Assembly: GCF_900102085.1 (NCBI RefSeq) | Contig: NZ_FMVM01000021.1 | Location: 47,665 to 111,664 of the forward strand | Source of the DNA: Paenibacillus polysaccharolyticus | GTDB lineage: Bacteria; Bacillota; Bacilli; Paenibacillales; Paenibacillaceae | Direction: 5' to 3' | DNA length: 64,000 nt | Part shown: piece by piece, positions 1 to 7,958 of the stretch | How the letters are laid out: every line of letters starts with the position of its first letter | How positions within the stretch are numbered: position 1 is the stretch's first letter | Position numbers and translations under genes: made by a program | The notes under the pieces: model-generated | The model's database searches: none | Told to the model about the DNA's origin: nothing | What the model saw: only the letters and a program-made list of their open reading frames with translations

Positions 1-408
1 CAGCGCAAACAGTGCACTCCAGATCCAGACGTTCACAGATGGAAACCAGCGTTGCATAAGCAGTCCTGCGGCTGTAAATTCTGATCCGAGCGCTACGGTC
101 CAAGTAAGCCAGTACAGCCAGGCCACTGTGTATCCTGTAGCGGGTCCAATATATTTGGCTGCATAACTATGGAATGCACCCGTCTCCGGCATATGCACAG
201 ACAGTTCGCCAAGACAGAGCATCACCAGGTACACCACCAAAGCGCCAATCAGATAAGAAAGAATCGTACCCAGTGGTCCGGCTTGTTGAATGGTATACCC
301 TGAGCTAAGGAACAGTCCTGTTCCTATGACGCCACCAAGAGAGAGCATAACTACATGCCTCGTTTGCATTTTTCGCTGAAATTGGCCTTTATCGTTACTA
401 TTCTCCAT
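1..408 (-). CDS. Amino-acid permease, APC family (5' part, runs off the window)
   Basis: The first 136 codons of an integral-membrane amino-acid transporter are present; the rest lies beyond position 1. The start is ATG at 408, with GGGAG eight bases upstream. After a short polar, basic N-terminus come the glycine-rich first helix (GGVIGTGLFL) and the segments LGELSVHMPETGAFHSYA and GYTVAWLYWLTW. These are typical of the amino acid-polyamine-organocation (APC) superfamily, LysP/RocE/YbgF-like branch. It probably imports an amino acid by proton symport. The upstream SAM-I riboswitch suggests the substrate is methionine or a related sulfur compound; that is inference from regulation, not from the protein. 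I cannot assign a gene name from the N-terminal part alone. Confidence 0.85.
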   Translation of the reverse strand, partial: MENSNDKGQFQRKMQTRHVVMLSLGGVIGTGLFLSSGYTIQQAGPLGTILSYLIGALVVYLVMLCLGELSVHMPETGAFHSYAAKYIGPATGYTVAWLYWLTWTVALGSEFTAAGLLMQRWFPSVNVWIWSALFAL

Positions 409-443
409 ATAACCTGCTCCCTGCTTCTTCATCCAGAACAAAC

Positions 444-472
444 AAAAAAGACCCACTCTTTCCTGAAGAGTG
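444..472 (-). terminator. Intrinsic terminator of the SAM-I riboswitch
   Basis: On the minus strand a 7-bp perfect stem (CACTCTT / AAGAGTG, five-base loop) is followed within three bases by a run of six T. It lies between the riboswitch aptamer and the permease start, where an expression-platform terminator belongs. SAM binding would favour this hairpin and stop transcription before the permease. Confidence 0.8.
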
Positions 473-499
473 CGCCGTAACTGACAAATAAAAACAAAC

Positions 500-603
500 G
501 CTCCTATCTATCAGGCTTTCACCCGCTGGAATTAGCACAGTATCCTTCAGATCTGTTGCTGAGGTTTCTAAGGGCCAGTCCCTCCACCTCTCTGGATAAG
601 AAA
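500..603 (-). promoter_or_regulatory. SAM-I (S-box) riboswitch aptamer
   Basis: Read on the minus strand, the element has the S-box core in order: CTTATC, AGAGAGGTGGAGGGACTGG, a CCC, GAAACCTCAGCAAC, GTGCTAATTCC, and a closing GATAG that pairs with the opening CTTATC to form P1. These match the conserved SAM-I consensus (GGUGGAGGGACUGGCCC, GCAAC, GUGCUAAUUCC). The element sits between a sigma-A promoter and an intrinsic terminator, upstream of an amino-acid permease. High SAM is expected to switch the permease off. Confidence 0.93.
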
Positions 604-616
604 ATGATTTTGTATA

Positions 617-645
617 ACTATATCGACTGCTGCCTGATGTGTCAA
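617..645 (-). promoter_or_regulatory. Sigma-A promoter of the riboswitch-permease transcript
   Basis: On the minus strand TTGACA (645-640) and TATAGT (622-617) are separated by exactly 17 bases. The riboswitch begins about 15 bases downstream of the -10 box. It is an almost perfect housekeeping promoter. Confidence 0.8.
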
Positions 646-740
646 CATTTAAATAAACACGATAACCGACCCAAGCAGAGCTTTCCATATTCTTGTGCTG
701 AAATTAACACATAAAGTTTTTGCGAACGGGGAGTAAAGAG

Positions 741-1943
741 CTACTCTGTAGAGGAACCCGGATTTATAATACTCGTTTTAATCTCATAGGTAATAGGTAC
801 TGTCGCAAACACTTCATCCCAGTTATCTTTTACCTTTTTCCACGTTTTTGGATAATGGATGCGAATGCTGTCCCGAAAACCGGCAACGTCAGCTTTATAC
901 GTATGCTGGAGTTTATAGAGCATTTGATCGATCTGTTGATCTACGATTTTAGCAAAATCCTTCTCCAGTTCTTTCAGATAAGCTCCCTTTTCTTCTTTTT
1001 CGGGCGCCCGCCAATCCTCCATTAACCAGCCTTCGGACTCTGCCTTCACATGGAACGAAATATCTCCGCGAACCACCTTTGGAATAATTTTTGTGGTCTT
1101 TTTCTTAATTTCATAGAGGACAGTGAAACCTTCTTTACTGTATGTTTTAATGACACCGCCTCGCTCCTTCGGCTTAATCCAGGATAATGCCTCCAGATCC
1201 GTTTGGCTAAGTTCACCAATAAATTTCGTTGTTTTGGCTTTAAAAATGCTGCCTCCTGAAAACTTGTCCTCACCATCTGCATTTAACACGTTTTGAAGCA
1301 AAAAGCTAGACCCAGACTGCATCTCTGCATCCAGTTTGGCAAGGGAAACCGGCTCCATTATCTTATTGGATATATACGAGTTATTTGTGATTCCCGTAAG
1401 ATAAAAAGCTGGAATTCGAGAAGGATCTCTAGAAGTGAGTACATCAAGCGCACGGTGATGGCTGATTAGTACAAGACAATTGGGGCGAATATCGTTATCC
1501 CGTAGCACAAAATCAAGCAACTGTTGTAATCCATACTTTTTAGCAATATCTTTGGAAATGACGATCACTTTCAGATGATGCCCAATGAGCGGGCGATCCC
1601 GGCGCAGGGCAAACTGGCGGAAAATCTGGAGCAAGGAATCCCCGGTAAGCTGTTCATTGGAATACGAAGATTTGCCAGAAGAAGGTGAACCACCCTGTTC
1701 GCTCTGCTGACTGCTCGACTTTCCAGGGGCAATCTGCACTGTTGCGGTGACATTTTCTTCTTTGGGATAGCCCCCTCCTTGGGCTGCTATTGTTTTCTCA
1801 AATTTGGTTTCTTGGCCAACATCAATGCCGAGACCCACATACAGACTCAAATCTTCAATTTCCCGGCTGCTCCAGCACCCGGAGATGAGGCTAAGAATCA
1901 GTAACGTACAGATCATACGTATCCACAAACGAAGTGGAATCAT
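741..1943 (-). CDS. gerC: Spore germination lipoprotein, Ger(x)C family
   Basis: A 400-residue third subunit of a germinant receptor. The N-terminus has a lipoprotein signal peptide with the lipobox LISGC (Cys about residue 23), followed by WSSREIEDLSLYVGLGIDVG, the hallmark opening of GerAC/GerBC/GerKC proteins. Mature GerC-type proteins are anchored to the outer face of the spore inner membrane and work with the A and B subunits. Its ATG overlaps the gerB stop (ATGA) and is preceded by GGAGG at nine bases, so translation is coupled. Length is normal for the family. A Gln/Ser/Gly-rich stretch around residues 70-95 is not typical of the core fold. The germinant cannot be told from sequence. 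Confidence 0.93.
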   Translation of the reverse strand: MIPLRLWIRMICTLLILSLISGCWSSREIEDLSLYVGLGIDVGQETKFEKTIAAQGGGYPKEENVTATVQIAPGKSSSQQSEQGGSPSSGKSSYSNEQLTGDSLLQIFRQFALRRDRPLIGHHLKVIVISKDIAKKYGLQQLLDFVLRDNDIRPNCLVLISHHRALDVLTSRDPSRIPAFYLTGITNNSYISNKIMEPVSLAKLDAEMQSGSSFLLQNVLNADGEDKFSGGSIFKAKTTKFIGELSQTDLEALSWIKPKERGGVIKTYSKEGFTVLYEIKKKTTKIIPKVVRGDISFHVKAESEGWLMEDWRAPEKEEKGAYLKELEKDFAKIVDQQIDQMLYKLQHTYKADVAGFRDSIRIHYPKTWKKVKDNWDEVFATVPITYEIKTSIINPGSSTE

Positions 1944-3040
1944 GCGTGTTTACCTCCTTTTTTACGAATAATGCTCAGCAGCAGCAGCATCAGAGGCATA
2001 ATGGCAAACAAAACGACAGACACGTTACCCAACATGTCACCTAGTGCAAATGTTTCATATACATTTTTGGGAATCATGGCTGCCAAATAGATAAAAGGTA
2101 GAAGGCAGTACATAATGGTACGCATCTTTTTCGCTTTAAATAGATCACGAATCCCTACAGAAGCGCAGTAATGGGTGATCGCAAACGTAGAGAAAATCTG
2201 CAAAATCCAGATGACCAGCAATAACGATTCAAAGCGCTCAAAGATCAAACCCTGAATCTCAAAACTTCGAACCAGATCGAGCGTTGGCCAAGTTCTCGTT
2301 TTAATTCCATCCAAGGACAAACTGCCAACGACCATAACGACCGTGATCAAATAAATCGCCGTAGATATGCCCAGCCCCCAAGTCATCGCCTTATTACTTT
2401 TTTGGGGATTTTGCATATAAGCTGTAATGACGAGCATTACTTCATAACCTGTGTATGATAACAAGGAAGGTTTCAACCCTTTGATCACAGGTAAAATTCC
2501 CTCCCCGAGAACCGGTCTCAGATTACTGATCTCAAACAGTTGATTACTCAGCAATATTTCCATCACAAAGATGACCAAGGTAATCGGCAAAATGACCTCA
2601 AACACACGCACGATAACTGGAAGTCCGCCGGAAATAAGATAGATTCCAATCCACATAAACACCATCACAATGGCCCAAGTAGGTGTACGCTCCAGCAAAT
2701 ACATTCCGGTAACGTCAGCCATCACCCGAATTTCAAAAGCGGCAATGACCATAAAATAAATAATGTTGGCACAGCCGAGTATGTAAGCAATCCAACTTCC
2801 TGTAATCTCCCGGGTGAATTGGAAAACGGTCTTTTCCGGGAATCGTCGACACAAAGTCACCAGAATAATTCCTACACCCGTGATAATCAACCCGGATAGG
2901 ATAATCGAAATCCAGACGTCCGGTGTACCAACCGCTTTGCTTGTTGTCCTAGGCAATGTTAATATACCTGCACCCAGCATGTAATTGACGATAATGACCG
3001 CGGCTTGTGTCGTGCTTATTTTTACTTGGGAGTCATTCAC
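1940..3040 (-). CDS. gerB: Spore germination permease, GerB family
   Basis: A 366-residue integral-membrane protein with about ten hydrophobic segments, of the endospore germination permease family (GerAB/GerBB/GerKB), an APC-superfamily relative that senses or binds germinants. The N-terminal motif VNYMLGAGILTLPR matches the family's unwound first helix. The start is GTG at 3040 with GGAGGT eight bases upstream. The preceding gene ends 90 bases away and the next overlaps by four bases, so the three form one operon. Length is normal and no disruption is visible. Confidence 0.94.
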   Translation of the reverse strand: MNDSQVKISTTQAAVIIVNYMLGAGILTLPRTTSKAVGTPDVWISIILSGLIITGVGIILVTLCRRFPEKTVFQFTREITGSWIAYILGCANIIYFMVIAAFEIRVMADVTGMYLLERTPTWAIVMVFMWIGIYLISGGLPVIVRVFEVILPITLVIFVMEILLSNQLFEISNLRPVLGEGILPVIKGLKPSLLSYTGYEVMLVITAYMQNPQKSNKAMTWGLGISTAIYLITVVMVVGSLSLDGIKTRTWPTLDLVRSFEIQGLIFERFESLLLVIWILQIFSTFAITHYCASVGIRDLFKAKKMRTIMYCLLPFIYLAAMIPKNVYETFALGDMLGNVSVVLFAIMPLMLLLLSIIRKKGGKHA

Positions 3041-3130
3041 TTCTTAGCACCTCCAGACCATCTGCTGATTATACGAGGCTAAACTGAACAGTACAGAACT
3101 GTTTGGTACGAAACTTCACTTCGATCAACA

Positions 3131-4843
3131 TTATTTCTTGCGATCTTCATCGGTCGGATTCATCATGTCTGGACGTCTTCTCATCATATTCAGCGGGGCA
3201 CGGATGACAAAATCCTTCCAATCACTCAAGTGGTACGGAACCGCTGGTGCAATATAAGGCACCCCGAAGCTGGAGAGCCGAGCCAGATGTGTGCACATCA
3301 GCAAGAAGAACATAACCACGCCATACAATCCCATGACTGCAGCACTGAACATGGCAGCAAAGCGCAACAATCGCAAGGTCAGCCCTGCACTATACACCGG
3401 AATAGTAAAGGATGAAATCGCCGTGACCGCCACGACAATGACCAGAAACTGACTGATAATCCCCGCCTGTACTGCCGCCTGACCGATGATTAAACCTCCA
3501 ACGATTCCCATCGCAGGTCCGATGGGTTTGGGCAGACGAATCCCGGCCTCCCTTAGAATCTCAATGGACAGCTCCATAATCAAAGCTTCAATAATCGAAG
3601 GGAAGGGTACACCCGAACGGGTTTCAATAATCGTCAGCACTAGTTTTGTCGGAATCAGACCCGGATGGAACGAAATGAAGGAAATATAAAGCGCTGGGGC
3701 TAGCAAGGCTAGCATAGCTGCCATAAAACGTAAAATTCGAAGGAATGTACTTGGAATCCAACGTTCATAGTAATCTTCTGGAGACTGGAGTAACATGCTG
3801 AAGGTAACCGGCACGACCAAAACAAACGGAGTTCCGTCCAGCAAAATAGCTACACGCCCTTCTAGTAAAGCACCGATAACGCGGTCAGGTCTTTCCGTAT
3901 TCAAAATCTGCTGGAAAGGACTTAAGGCATCATCTTCAATCAGTTGTTCTACATAACCGGACTCCAGCATCGTGTCCATATCAATACTTTTCACACGTTT
4001 TATAACCTCGGTTACGAGTTTAGGATCGGCAATATCCTGAATATAAGCAATAGCCAAGTCTTTTTTGATCCGGCTGCCCACTTCAAACTTTTCAATAAAC
4101 AAACTCTGATCGCTTCCATAACGCCGTAGAATACCAGTGTTATCACTAAGCTCCTCTGTAAAACCGATACGCGGTCCACGTAGCAAACCTTCAGACAAAG
4201 GTTCATCCACCCCACGTGTCTTTAATCTGGACGTTCCGATCAGCATGGCTCCCGGCAGGCCGTCCACCAACAAACCGTTTTTCCCTACTAAAACACTTTT
4301 TGCAAGCTTCTGTAGAGACTCTGTCTCCTGAACCTCACTGACGGGAAGAATTTGAGTTTTCAGATACGTGGACAGGAAGTCTGCTTGTTCAGGATGAAGG
4401 AAGCTTTCCTGTTTGAGTTCAGGTATTCCCTTAATCATCAAAGGTTCAATTAAATATTGGTCGATCAGATCTGTATCCGTAAGCCCTTCGGTATACATGA
4501 TCGCCGCTCTCGTGTTCGTTCCTCGAATGGTGAACTCTCGAATATGTACATCTGCATTTTTGCCAAACGTCTCTCGAACCGTTATCAGATCTGTCGTGTA
4601 TGTTCCGGTTAGCTTAATGTTGGCATAGTGCCCCGTTTCTGTCCCTGGCCCGATGCCGGCTTCCGCTGGTGAAATGTCCTTCGGCGAAGGAATCATTTTA
4701 TTTTTGCGAGAGAAGCTGCCCCGCTTGATTGCCGTATGGAACCAGTTGGTCGTGAAATATATCATAATCGGTACAATAAACACCATGAGTGCCTGTGCCC
4801 AGATGGTCCATTTCGGTACATAAGATAAGATCGTTGACCACAC
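3131..4843 (-). CDS. gerA: Spore germination receptor subunit, GerA family
   Basis: A subunit of the germinant receptor, about 570 residues. The N-terminal half is soluble and carries the family motifs REFTIRGTNTRAA and VGKNGLLVDG. The C-terminal half has several membrane segments (SMLLQSPEDYYERW, ISFISFHPGLIPT, GVPFPSIIEALIMEL, GPAMGIVGGLIIGQAAV). The frame is open to a TTG at 4876 that lacks a ribosome binding site. I prefer GTG 4843, which follows GGGAGG by about 11 bases. A hydrophobic segment near the N-terminus (WAQALMVFIVPIMIYF) is additional to the usual soluble start. It leads the gerA-gerB-gerC operon. GerA-type subunits are made in the forespore and reside in the inner spore membrane. 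Confidence 0.92.
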   Translation of the reverse strand: MWSTILSYVPKWTIWAQALMVFIVPIMIYFTTNWFHTAIKRGSFSRKNKMIPSPKDISPAEAGIGPGTETGHYANIKLTGTYTTDLITVRETFGKNADVHIREFTIRGTNTRAAIMYTEGLTDTDLIDQYLIEPLMIKGIPELKQESFLHPEQADFLSTYLKTQILPVSEVQETESLQKLAKSVLVGKNGLLVDGLPGAMLIGTSRLKTRGVDEPLSEGLLRGPRIGFTEELSDNTGILRRYGSDQSLFIEKFEVGSRIKKDLAIAYIQDIADPKLVTEVIKRVKSIDMDTMLESGYVEQLIEDDALSPFQQILNTERPDRVIGALLEGRVAILLDGTPFVLVVPVTFSMLLQSPEDYYERWIPSTFLRILRFMAAMLALLAPALYISFISFHPGLIPTKLVLTIIETRSGVPFPSIIEALIMELSIEILREAGIRLPKPIGPAMGIVGGLIIGQAAVQAGIISQFLVIVVAVTAISSFTIPVYSAGLTLRLLRFAAMFSAAVMGLYGVVMFFLLMCTHLARLSSFGVPYIAPAVPYHLSDWKDFVIRAPLNMMRRRPDMMNPTDEDRKK

Positions 4844-4895
4844 CCTCCATCCATCCTCCCTTCTCTGTAAAATCAAACCACAGGTATTCCCGGCT

Positions 4896-4924
4896 TATTG
4901 TGTCCTGTTTACCCATAAAAATTC
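4896..4924 (-). promoter_or_regulatory. Candidate forespore (sigma-G/F-like) promoter of gerABC
   Basis: On the minus strand GAATT (4924-4920) and CACAATA (4902-4896) are 17 bases apart. They resemble the Bacillus sigma-G pattern (gaATR, 17-18 bases, CATnnTA) and are placed correctly ahead of the gerA starts. The match is partial and unsupported otherwise. Confidence 0.3.
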
Positions 4925-5010
4925 CGTGATTTTGGCAGGATATGCAATAGAACACTTTCTTGCCTGATGGTTAACGACCACTTTTGATTTGCGAGGAATA
5001 TGATCCACAC

Positions 5011-5052
5011 AGCAAAAAAACGACCCTGCCATGAGCACAGAATCGTTCTGAA
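5011..5052 (-). terminator. Terminator of the PAS chemoreceptor gene
   Basis: On the minus strand a roughly 10-bp stem (ACGATTCTGT / GCAGGGTCGT, with G-U pairs) is followed by seven T. It lies 25 bases after the stop of the upstream chemoreceptor gene. Confidence 0.65.
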
Positions 5053-5076
5053 ATTCATACCGTATTTATTTTTCGC

Positions 5077-5997
5077 TTACACAATTCGGGTTACATGCTG
5101 TGCCTTATCATCCAGTAAAGTGGCCGCGTCCGCGATCGTTTTGAAATCATTTAACGCAATCTCAATTCTTTCGTGACTTTGTTGCACGTAGTCCTCTACC
5201 TTTTTCGTACCATTGGTAATATTGGTAATCTCTTTGGTGATGCCTGTTACACTGTCTCGAATCTCATTAATTGAATTCTCCACCATGGCTGACAGCTTGC
5301 GCACTTCTTTCGCCACAATATCGAATCCTCGGCCGAACTCTCCTGCATGTGCAGCCTCAATCGCTGCATTGAGCGCGAGTAATTGTGTCTGAGAAGAGAT
5401 TTCCCGAATCGTTCGCACCACACCTTGAATGGAGCCAGCCTGTTCTTGCAGATGCGTTAGTGTAGACTGGTTAGCTGCAGATACTTCGGAGATATAAGAA
5501 ACGCTAGACATTAGCTCATGGCTTCGGCCAATTCCGGCACCTGCCTGCTCATTCAGTTCTTGAGATAGCGCCTTCAATTCCTGAACAACGGCTGTAATGT
5601 TATTTTGGCGATTCGTAATATCCGTAGCCATCTTGCAAACGCCAAGTACCTTCTGATTCGACGCATCAAACACGGGCATATATGTAGCTTCGAGCCATAC
5701 CGATTGGCCTTTGGCATCCATACGCTCAATCTTGTCCTGAAAGCTGTTTCCAGCCAAAATACTTCTCCAGAACTCCTCATATGCCGGACTATCTGTAAAT
5801 GTTCCAAAGCATAATTGCCGATGCTGCATTCCATACATCTCTTCCTTGGTATACCCCATTCTTGAAGCAAATACATCGTTCACGTATGTAACCCTGCGGT
5901 TTAAGTCGAAGCGAATAATCGCCAAACTTTTCTCCATCGCCTTGACCACTAAATCGTCCGTCACCTGATCTTGCCGCCCCGTCTCCAATAAAGACAT
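5077..5997 (-). CDS. Soluble PAS-domain methyl-accepting chemotaxis protein
   Basis: A 306-residue cytoplasmic chemoreceptor without membrane segments. Residues about 20-135 form a PAS domain (IIRFDLNRRVTYVNDVF, GYTKEEM, and MATDITNRQ at its end). Residues about 150-295 form a short MCP signalling coiled coil with the conserved hairpin tip EISSQTQLLALNAAIEAAHAGE, which contacts CheA and CheW. PAS domains often bind haem, flavin or small ligands; no ligand residue is diagnostic here. The start is ATG 5997 (MSLLETG), preceded by GGGGGA at five bases. An in-frame upstream ATG has no binding site. It is followed by its own terminator, so it is probably monocistronic. The MCP part is shorter than in full-length receptors, similar to other short soluble Bacillales receptors. 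Confidence 0.88.
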   Translation of the reverse strand: MSLLETGRQDQVTDDLVVKAMEKSLAIIRFDLNRRVTYVNDVFASRMGYTKEEMYGMQHRQLCFGTFTDSPAYEEFWRSILAGNSFQDKIERMDAKGQSVWLEATYMPVFDASNQKVLGVCKMATDITNRQNNITAVVQELKALSQELNEQAGAGIGRSHELMSSVSYISEVSAANQSTLTHLQEQAGSIQGVVRTIREISSQTQLLALNAAIEAAHAGEFGRGFDIVAKEVRKLSAMVENSINEIRDSVTGITKEITNITNGTKKVEDYVQQSHERIEIALNDFKTIADAATLLDDKAQHVTRIV

Positions 5998-6225
5998 CCA
6001 AATCCCCCACAATCCGTCCCATAGTCAATAAAGTGTTGCATTTAATTACTTCATGCCGTTCATGATAGATGCATTCATGCGATGCGTTGACTCCTAGTAA
6101 TGATACCCGAATTCAGGACTTATGGATCACTAATTTGCACGAATCCCAAAAAATATTTTTTTGTGTACATACAACCTTCATACTCTGGGTCATTATTCAC
6201 AATCTGTGGGGATATAGAGCAACAT

Positions 6226-6262
6226 AAAAAGCAAGTTATGGGTAATCATAACTTGCTTTTTT
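6226..6262. terminator. Bidirectional hairpin terminator
   Basis: A perfect stem, AAGCAAGTTATG / CATAACTTGCTT with a six-base loop, is flanked by A-run and T-run on opposite sides. It can terminate in either direction. It lies downstream of the minus-strand VOC gene (stop at 6301). Confidence 0.85.
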
Positions 6263-6277
6263 CTGGCGACTTTATTC

Positions 6278-6293
6278 TATATAAGTTGAACTA
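6278..6293. repeat. Solo copy of a MITE terminal repeat
   Basis: The 16-mer tatataagttgaacta is identical to the reverse complement of 27066-27081, the terminal repeat of the MITE-like element between pmxD and pmxE. No internal element sequence follows here, so this looks like a relic end or a target-like site just after the VOC gene. Confidence 0.5.
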
Positions 6294-6300
6294 AAAAAAC

Positions 6301-6744
6301 TTAGAAATCATGTACCGTTACACATAACTGAATGATAACACCAAACGGATCACGGACAATCCCGTAGCCGGGACTAAATTCATTCCTTCCATAAGGCACA
6401 AGCACCTTCACCCCTTCATGTTGCGTCAACGCCTCGTATAGTCCATCCATTTGGCTTTGATCCTGAGATTGAATGCACAGCGATGTACTGTTTCCCAGTT
6501 CCCAAGGTCTCTCCACATCCATCGCTTCCTCCGCAATCATGATTTTGTTCGCTCCGATCTTCAGCACGGAATGGGTGATGTACTCATCCTGGCCGTCAGG
6601 ATACGTGAAATCGGGACTCATCTGCTTCATTTCTTTGTAGCTTTTTCGGAATAATACTTTCGCACCCAACGTTTTTTCGTAAAATGTAATTGCTTCTGCC
6701 GCTTCTCCGTTCATCGAGAGAAAGGGGATAACTTCAACATTCAT
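6301..6744 (-). CDS. VOC-family protein, PhnB-like (glyoxalase fold)
   Basis: A 147-residue vicinal-oxygen-chelate protein of the PhnB/'3-demethylubiquinone methyltransferase-like' group. Seen: an N-terminal beta-alpha-beta half (VEVIPFLSMNGEAAEAITFYEKTLGAKVL) and a C-terminal half ending GYGIVRDPFGVIIQL, typical of this fold. Family members have been linked to resistance, metal-dependent isomerisation or no known activity, so no reaction is assigned. The start is ATG 6744 (MNVEVIPF), with GGAGG eight bases upstream; the frame extends six codons further without a better signal. It diverges from the WYL regulator at 6841 across a 96-base promoter region, so that regulator may control it. Confidence 0.88.
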   Translation of the reverse strand: MNVEVIPFLSMNGEAAEAITFYEKTLGAKVLFRKSYKEMKQMSPDFTYPDGQDEYITHSVLKIGANKIMIAEEAMDVERPWELGNSTSLCIQSQDQSQMDGLYEALTQHEGVKVLVPYGRNEFSPGYGIVRDPFGVIIQLCVTVHDF

Positions 6745-6840
6745 GTGACTTGCCTCCTTCATTTGTCTGTCTTACACTTATTACTATAACGACTAAAGGT
6801 GCCAATAGATGACACCATTGAGAGGAGGAGATGCCAACAA

Positions 6841-7887
6841 ATGAAAAAGACTGAACGTCTACACCATATGCTTCGCTTTATTAATCAAAAACAGCACTTC
6901 ACTCTACCTGATCTCATGCAAGAGTTTCAAATATCCAAACGAACCGCATTACGCGATATTGCGTCTTTGGAAGAGATGGGTGCGCCCATTTATGCGGAGT
7001 ATGGACGTTACGGCGGTTATCGTCTGCTCCAGCAGATGCAACTGCCTCCGATCTCTTTTAATACCGATGAGCTTCATGCCCTGTACTTCGCTATGCAGGC
7101 TCTCCGTAGCTTCACCAGTTTGCCTTTTCGAACCACATTTGAATCTGTTCATAAGAAATTTATGGCAGCATTATCAGACAGACAGCAAGAAAACATTCAT
7201 AACATGCAACAGCGTGTCGCTTTTAAACATACCGAACAGATCAAAGACAGTGCTCATCTGGAGCTTCTATTAAATGCCGCAGTACAGCAGATCGTTATTC
7301 AAATTACGTATCATGACAAAAACAGGAGTGCGGCGGAGCAGAGTAAAGTCGCAGTTTCTATTGAGAACAAAGAGCCTACGAAAGAGAATCTGGAAGATTA
7401 CCATGATCAGTCAGAAGCAGTTTCCAAAACAAAAACCAGCACCCGTATTATACAGCCCATTGCGCTATATTCTATTAAAGGGTACTGGTATTGCCAGTCA
7501 TACGATCTGAAGAAAAAAGCATACCGTGTATTTCGCTGTGATCGAATCATTTCGGCTGTATTAACGGAGATCGAACCTGTCGCACACCTTGCTGACATAC
7601 ATAGTGAACATCTCCGTTCCCTATGGAAACCTTCCGAACAAGCTATCTCATTTCAATGCAAAATCAGTGAGGCGGGCATGGATCAATTTCAGCAAAATCA
7701 CTACCCCTCCATGCGCCTTGAAGAACAAGCCGGATTCTATCTGCTCGTCGGAACCTATGAACCTCATGAACTGGAGTTCATTGTGAGCTACCTTGCAGGG
7801 TACGGTACTTCCATTAAGATTGTGGAGCCTGAGATGTTGAAGGAATCGTTGAGACAATACTATTTAAATTTGTTGGAGTGGATTTGA
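6841..7887 (+). CDS. HTH-WYL transcriptional regulator (YafY/DeoR type)
   Basis: A 348-residue regulator. Residues about 5-60 form a winged helix-turn-helix (LPDLMQEFQISKRTALRDIASLEEMG, then the wing GRYGGYRL). Residues about 140-235 form a WYL ligand-sensing domain (IIQPIALYSIKGYWYCQSYDLKK..YRVFRCDRI), followed by the WYL C-terminal extension. WYL domains bind nucleotides or other small ligands and change DNA binding. A charged linker (about residues 165-205, SKVAVSIENKEPTKENLEDYH) interrupts the expected fold and looks like an insertion. The start is ATG 6841 with GGAGGAG ten bases upstream. It diverges from the VOC gene, so autoregulation and control of that neighbour is the simplest model. 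It converges on pmxE, and nothing shows a role in polymyxin regulation. Confidence 0.87.
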   Translation: MKKTERLHHMLRFINQKQHFTLPDLMQEFQISKRTALRDIASLEEMGAPIYAEYGRYGGYRLLQQMQLPPISFNTDELHALYFAMQALRSFTSLPFRTTFESVHKKFMAALSDRQQENIHNMQQRVAFKHTEQIKDSAHLELLLNAAVQQIVIQITYHDKNRSAAEQSKVAVSIENKEPTKENLEDYHDQSEAVSKTKTSTRIIQPIALYSIKGYWYCQSYDLKKKAYRVFRCDRIISAVLTEIEPVAHLADIHSEHLRSLWKPSEQAISFQCKISEAGMDQFQQNHYPSMRLEEQAGFYLLVGTYEPHELEFIVSYLAGYGTSIKIVEPEMLKESLRQYYLNLLEWI

Positions 7888-7893
7888 TGCTAA

Positions 7894-7954
7894 TAAAAAA
7901 TACCCGGTAGAGTGCATACCGAGAAAAAATACGGCATACACCCAAGCCGGGTAT
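7894..7954 (-). terminator. Terminator of the polymyxin synthetase operon (after pmxE)
   Basis: On the minus strand ATACCCGG pairs with CCGGGTAT, and an inner stem GTGTATGCCG / CGGTATGCAC adds ten pairs including two G-U. Six T follow directly. It starts five bases after the pmxE stop, which marks the end of the cluster and separates it from the convergent WYL gene. Confidence 0.85.
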
Positions 7955-7958
7955 AAGA

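Noticed and set aside
398..688. 96-codon minus-strand frame upstream of the permease
   Set aside because: It spans the promoter-distal leader, the SAM-I aptamer and the terminator; it is non-coding RNA.
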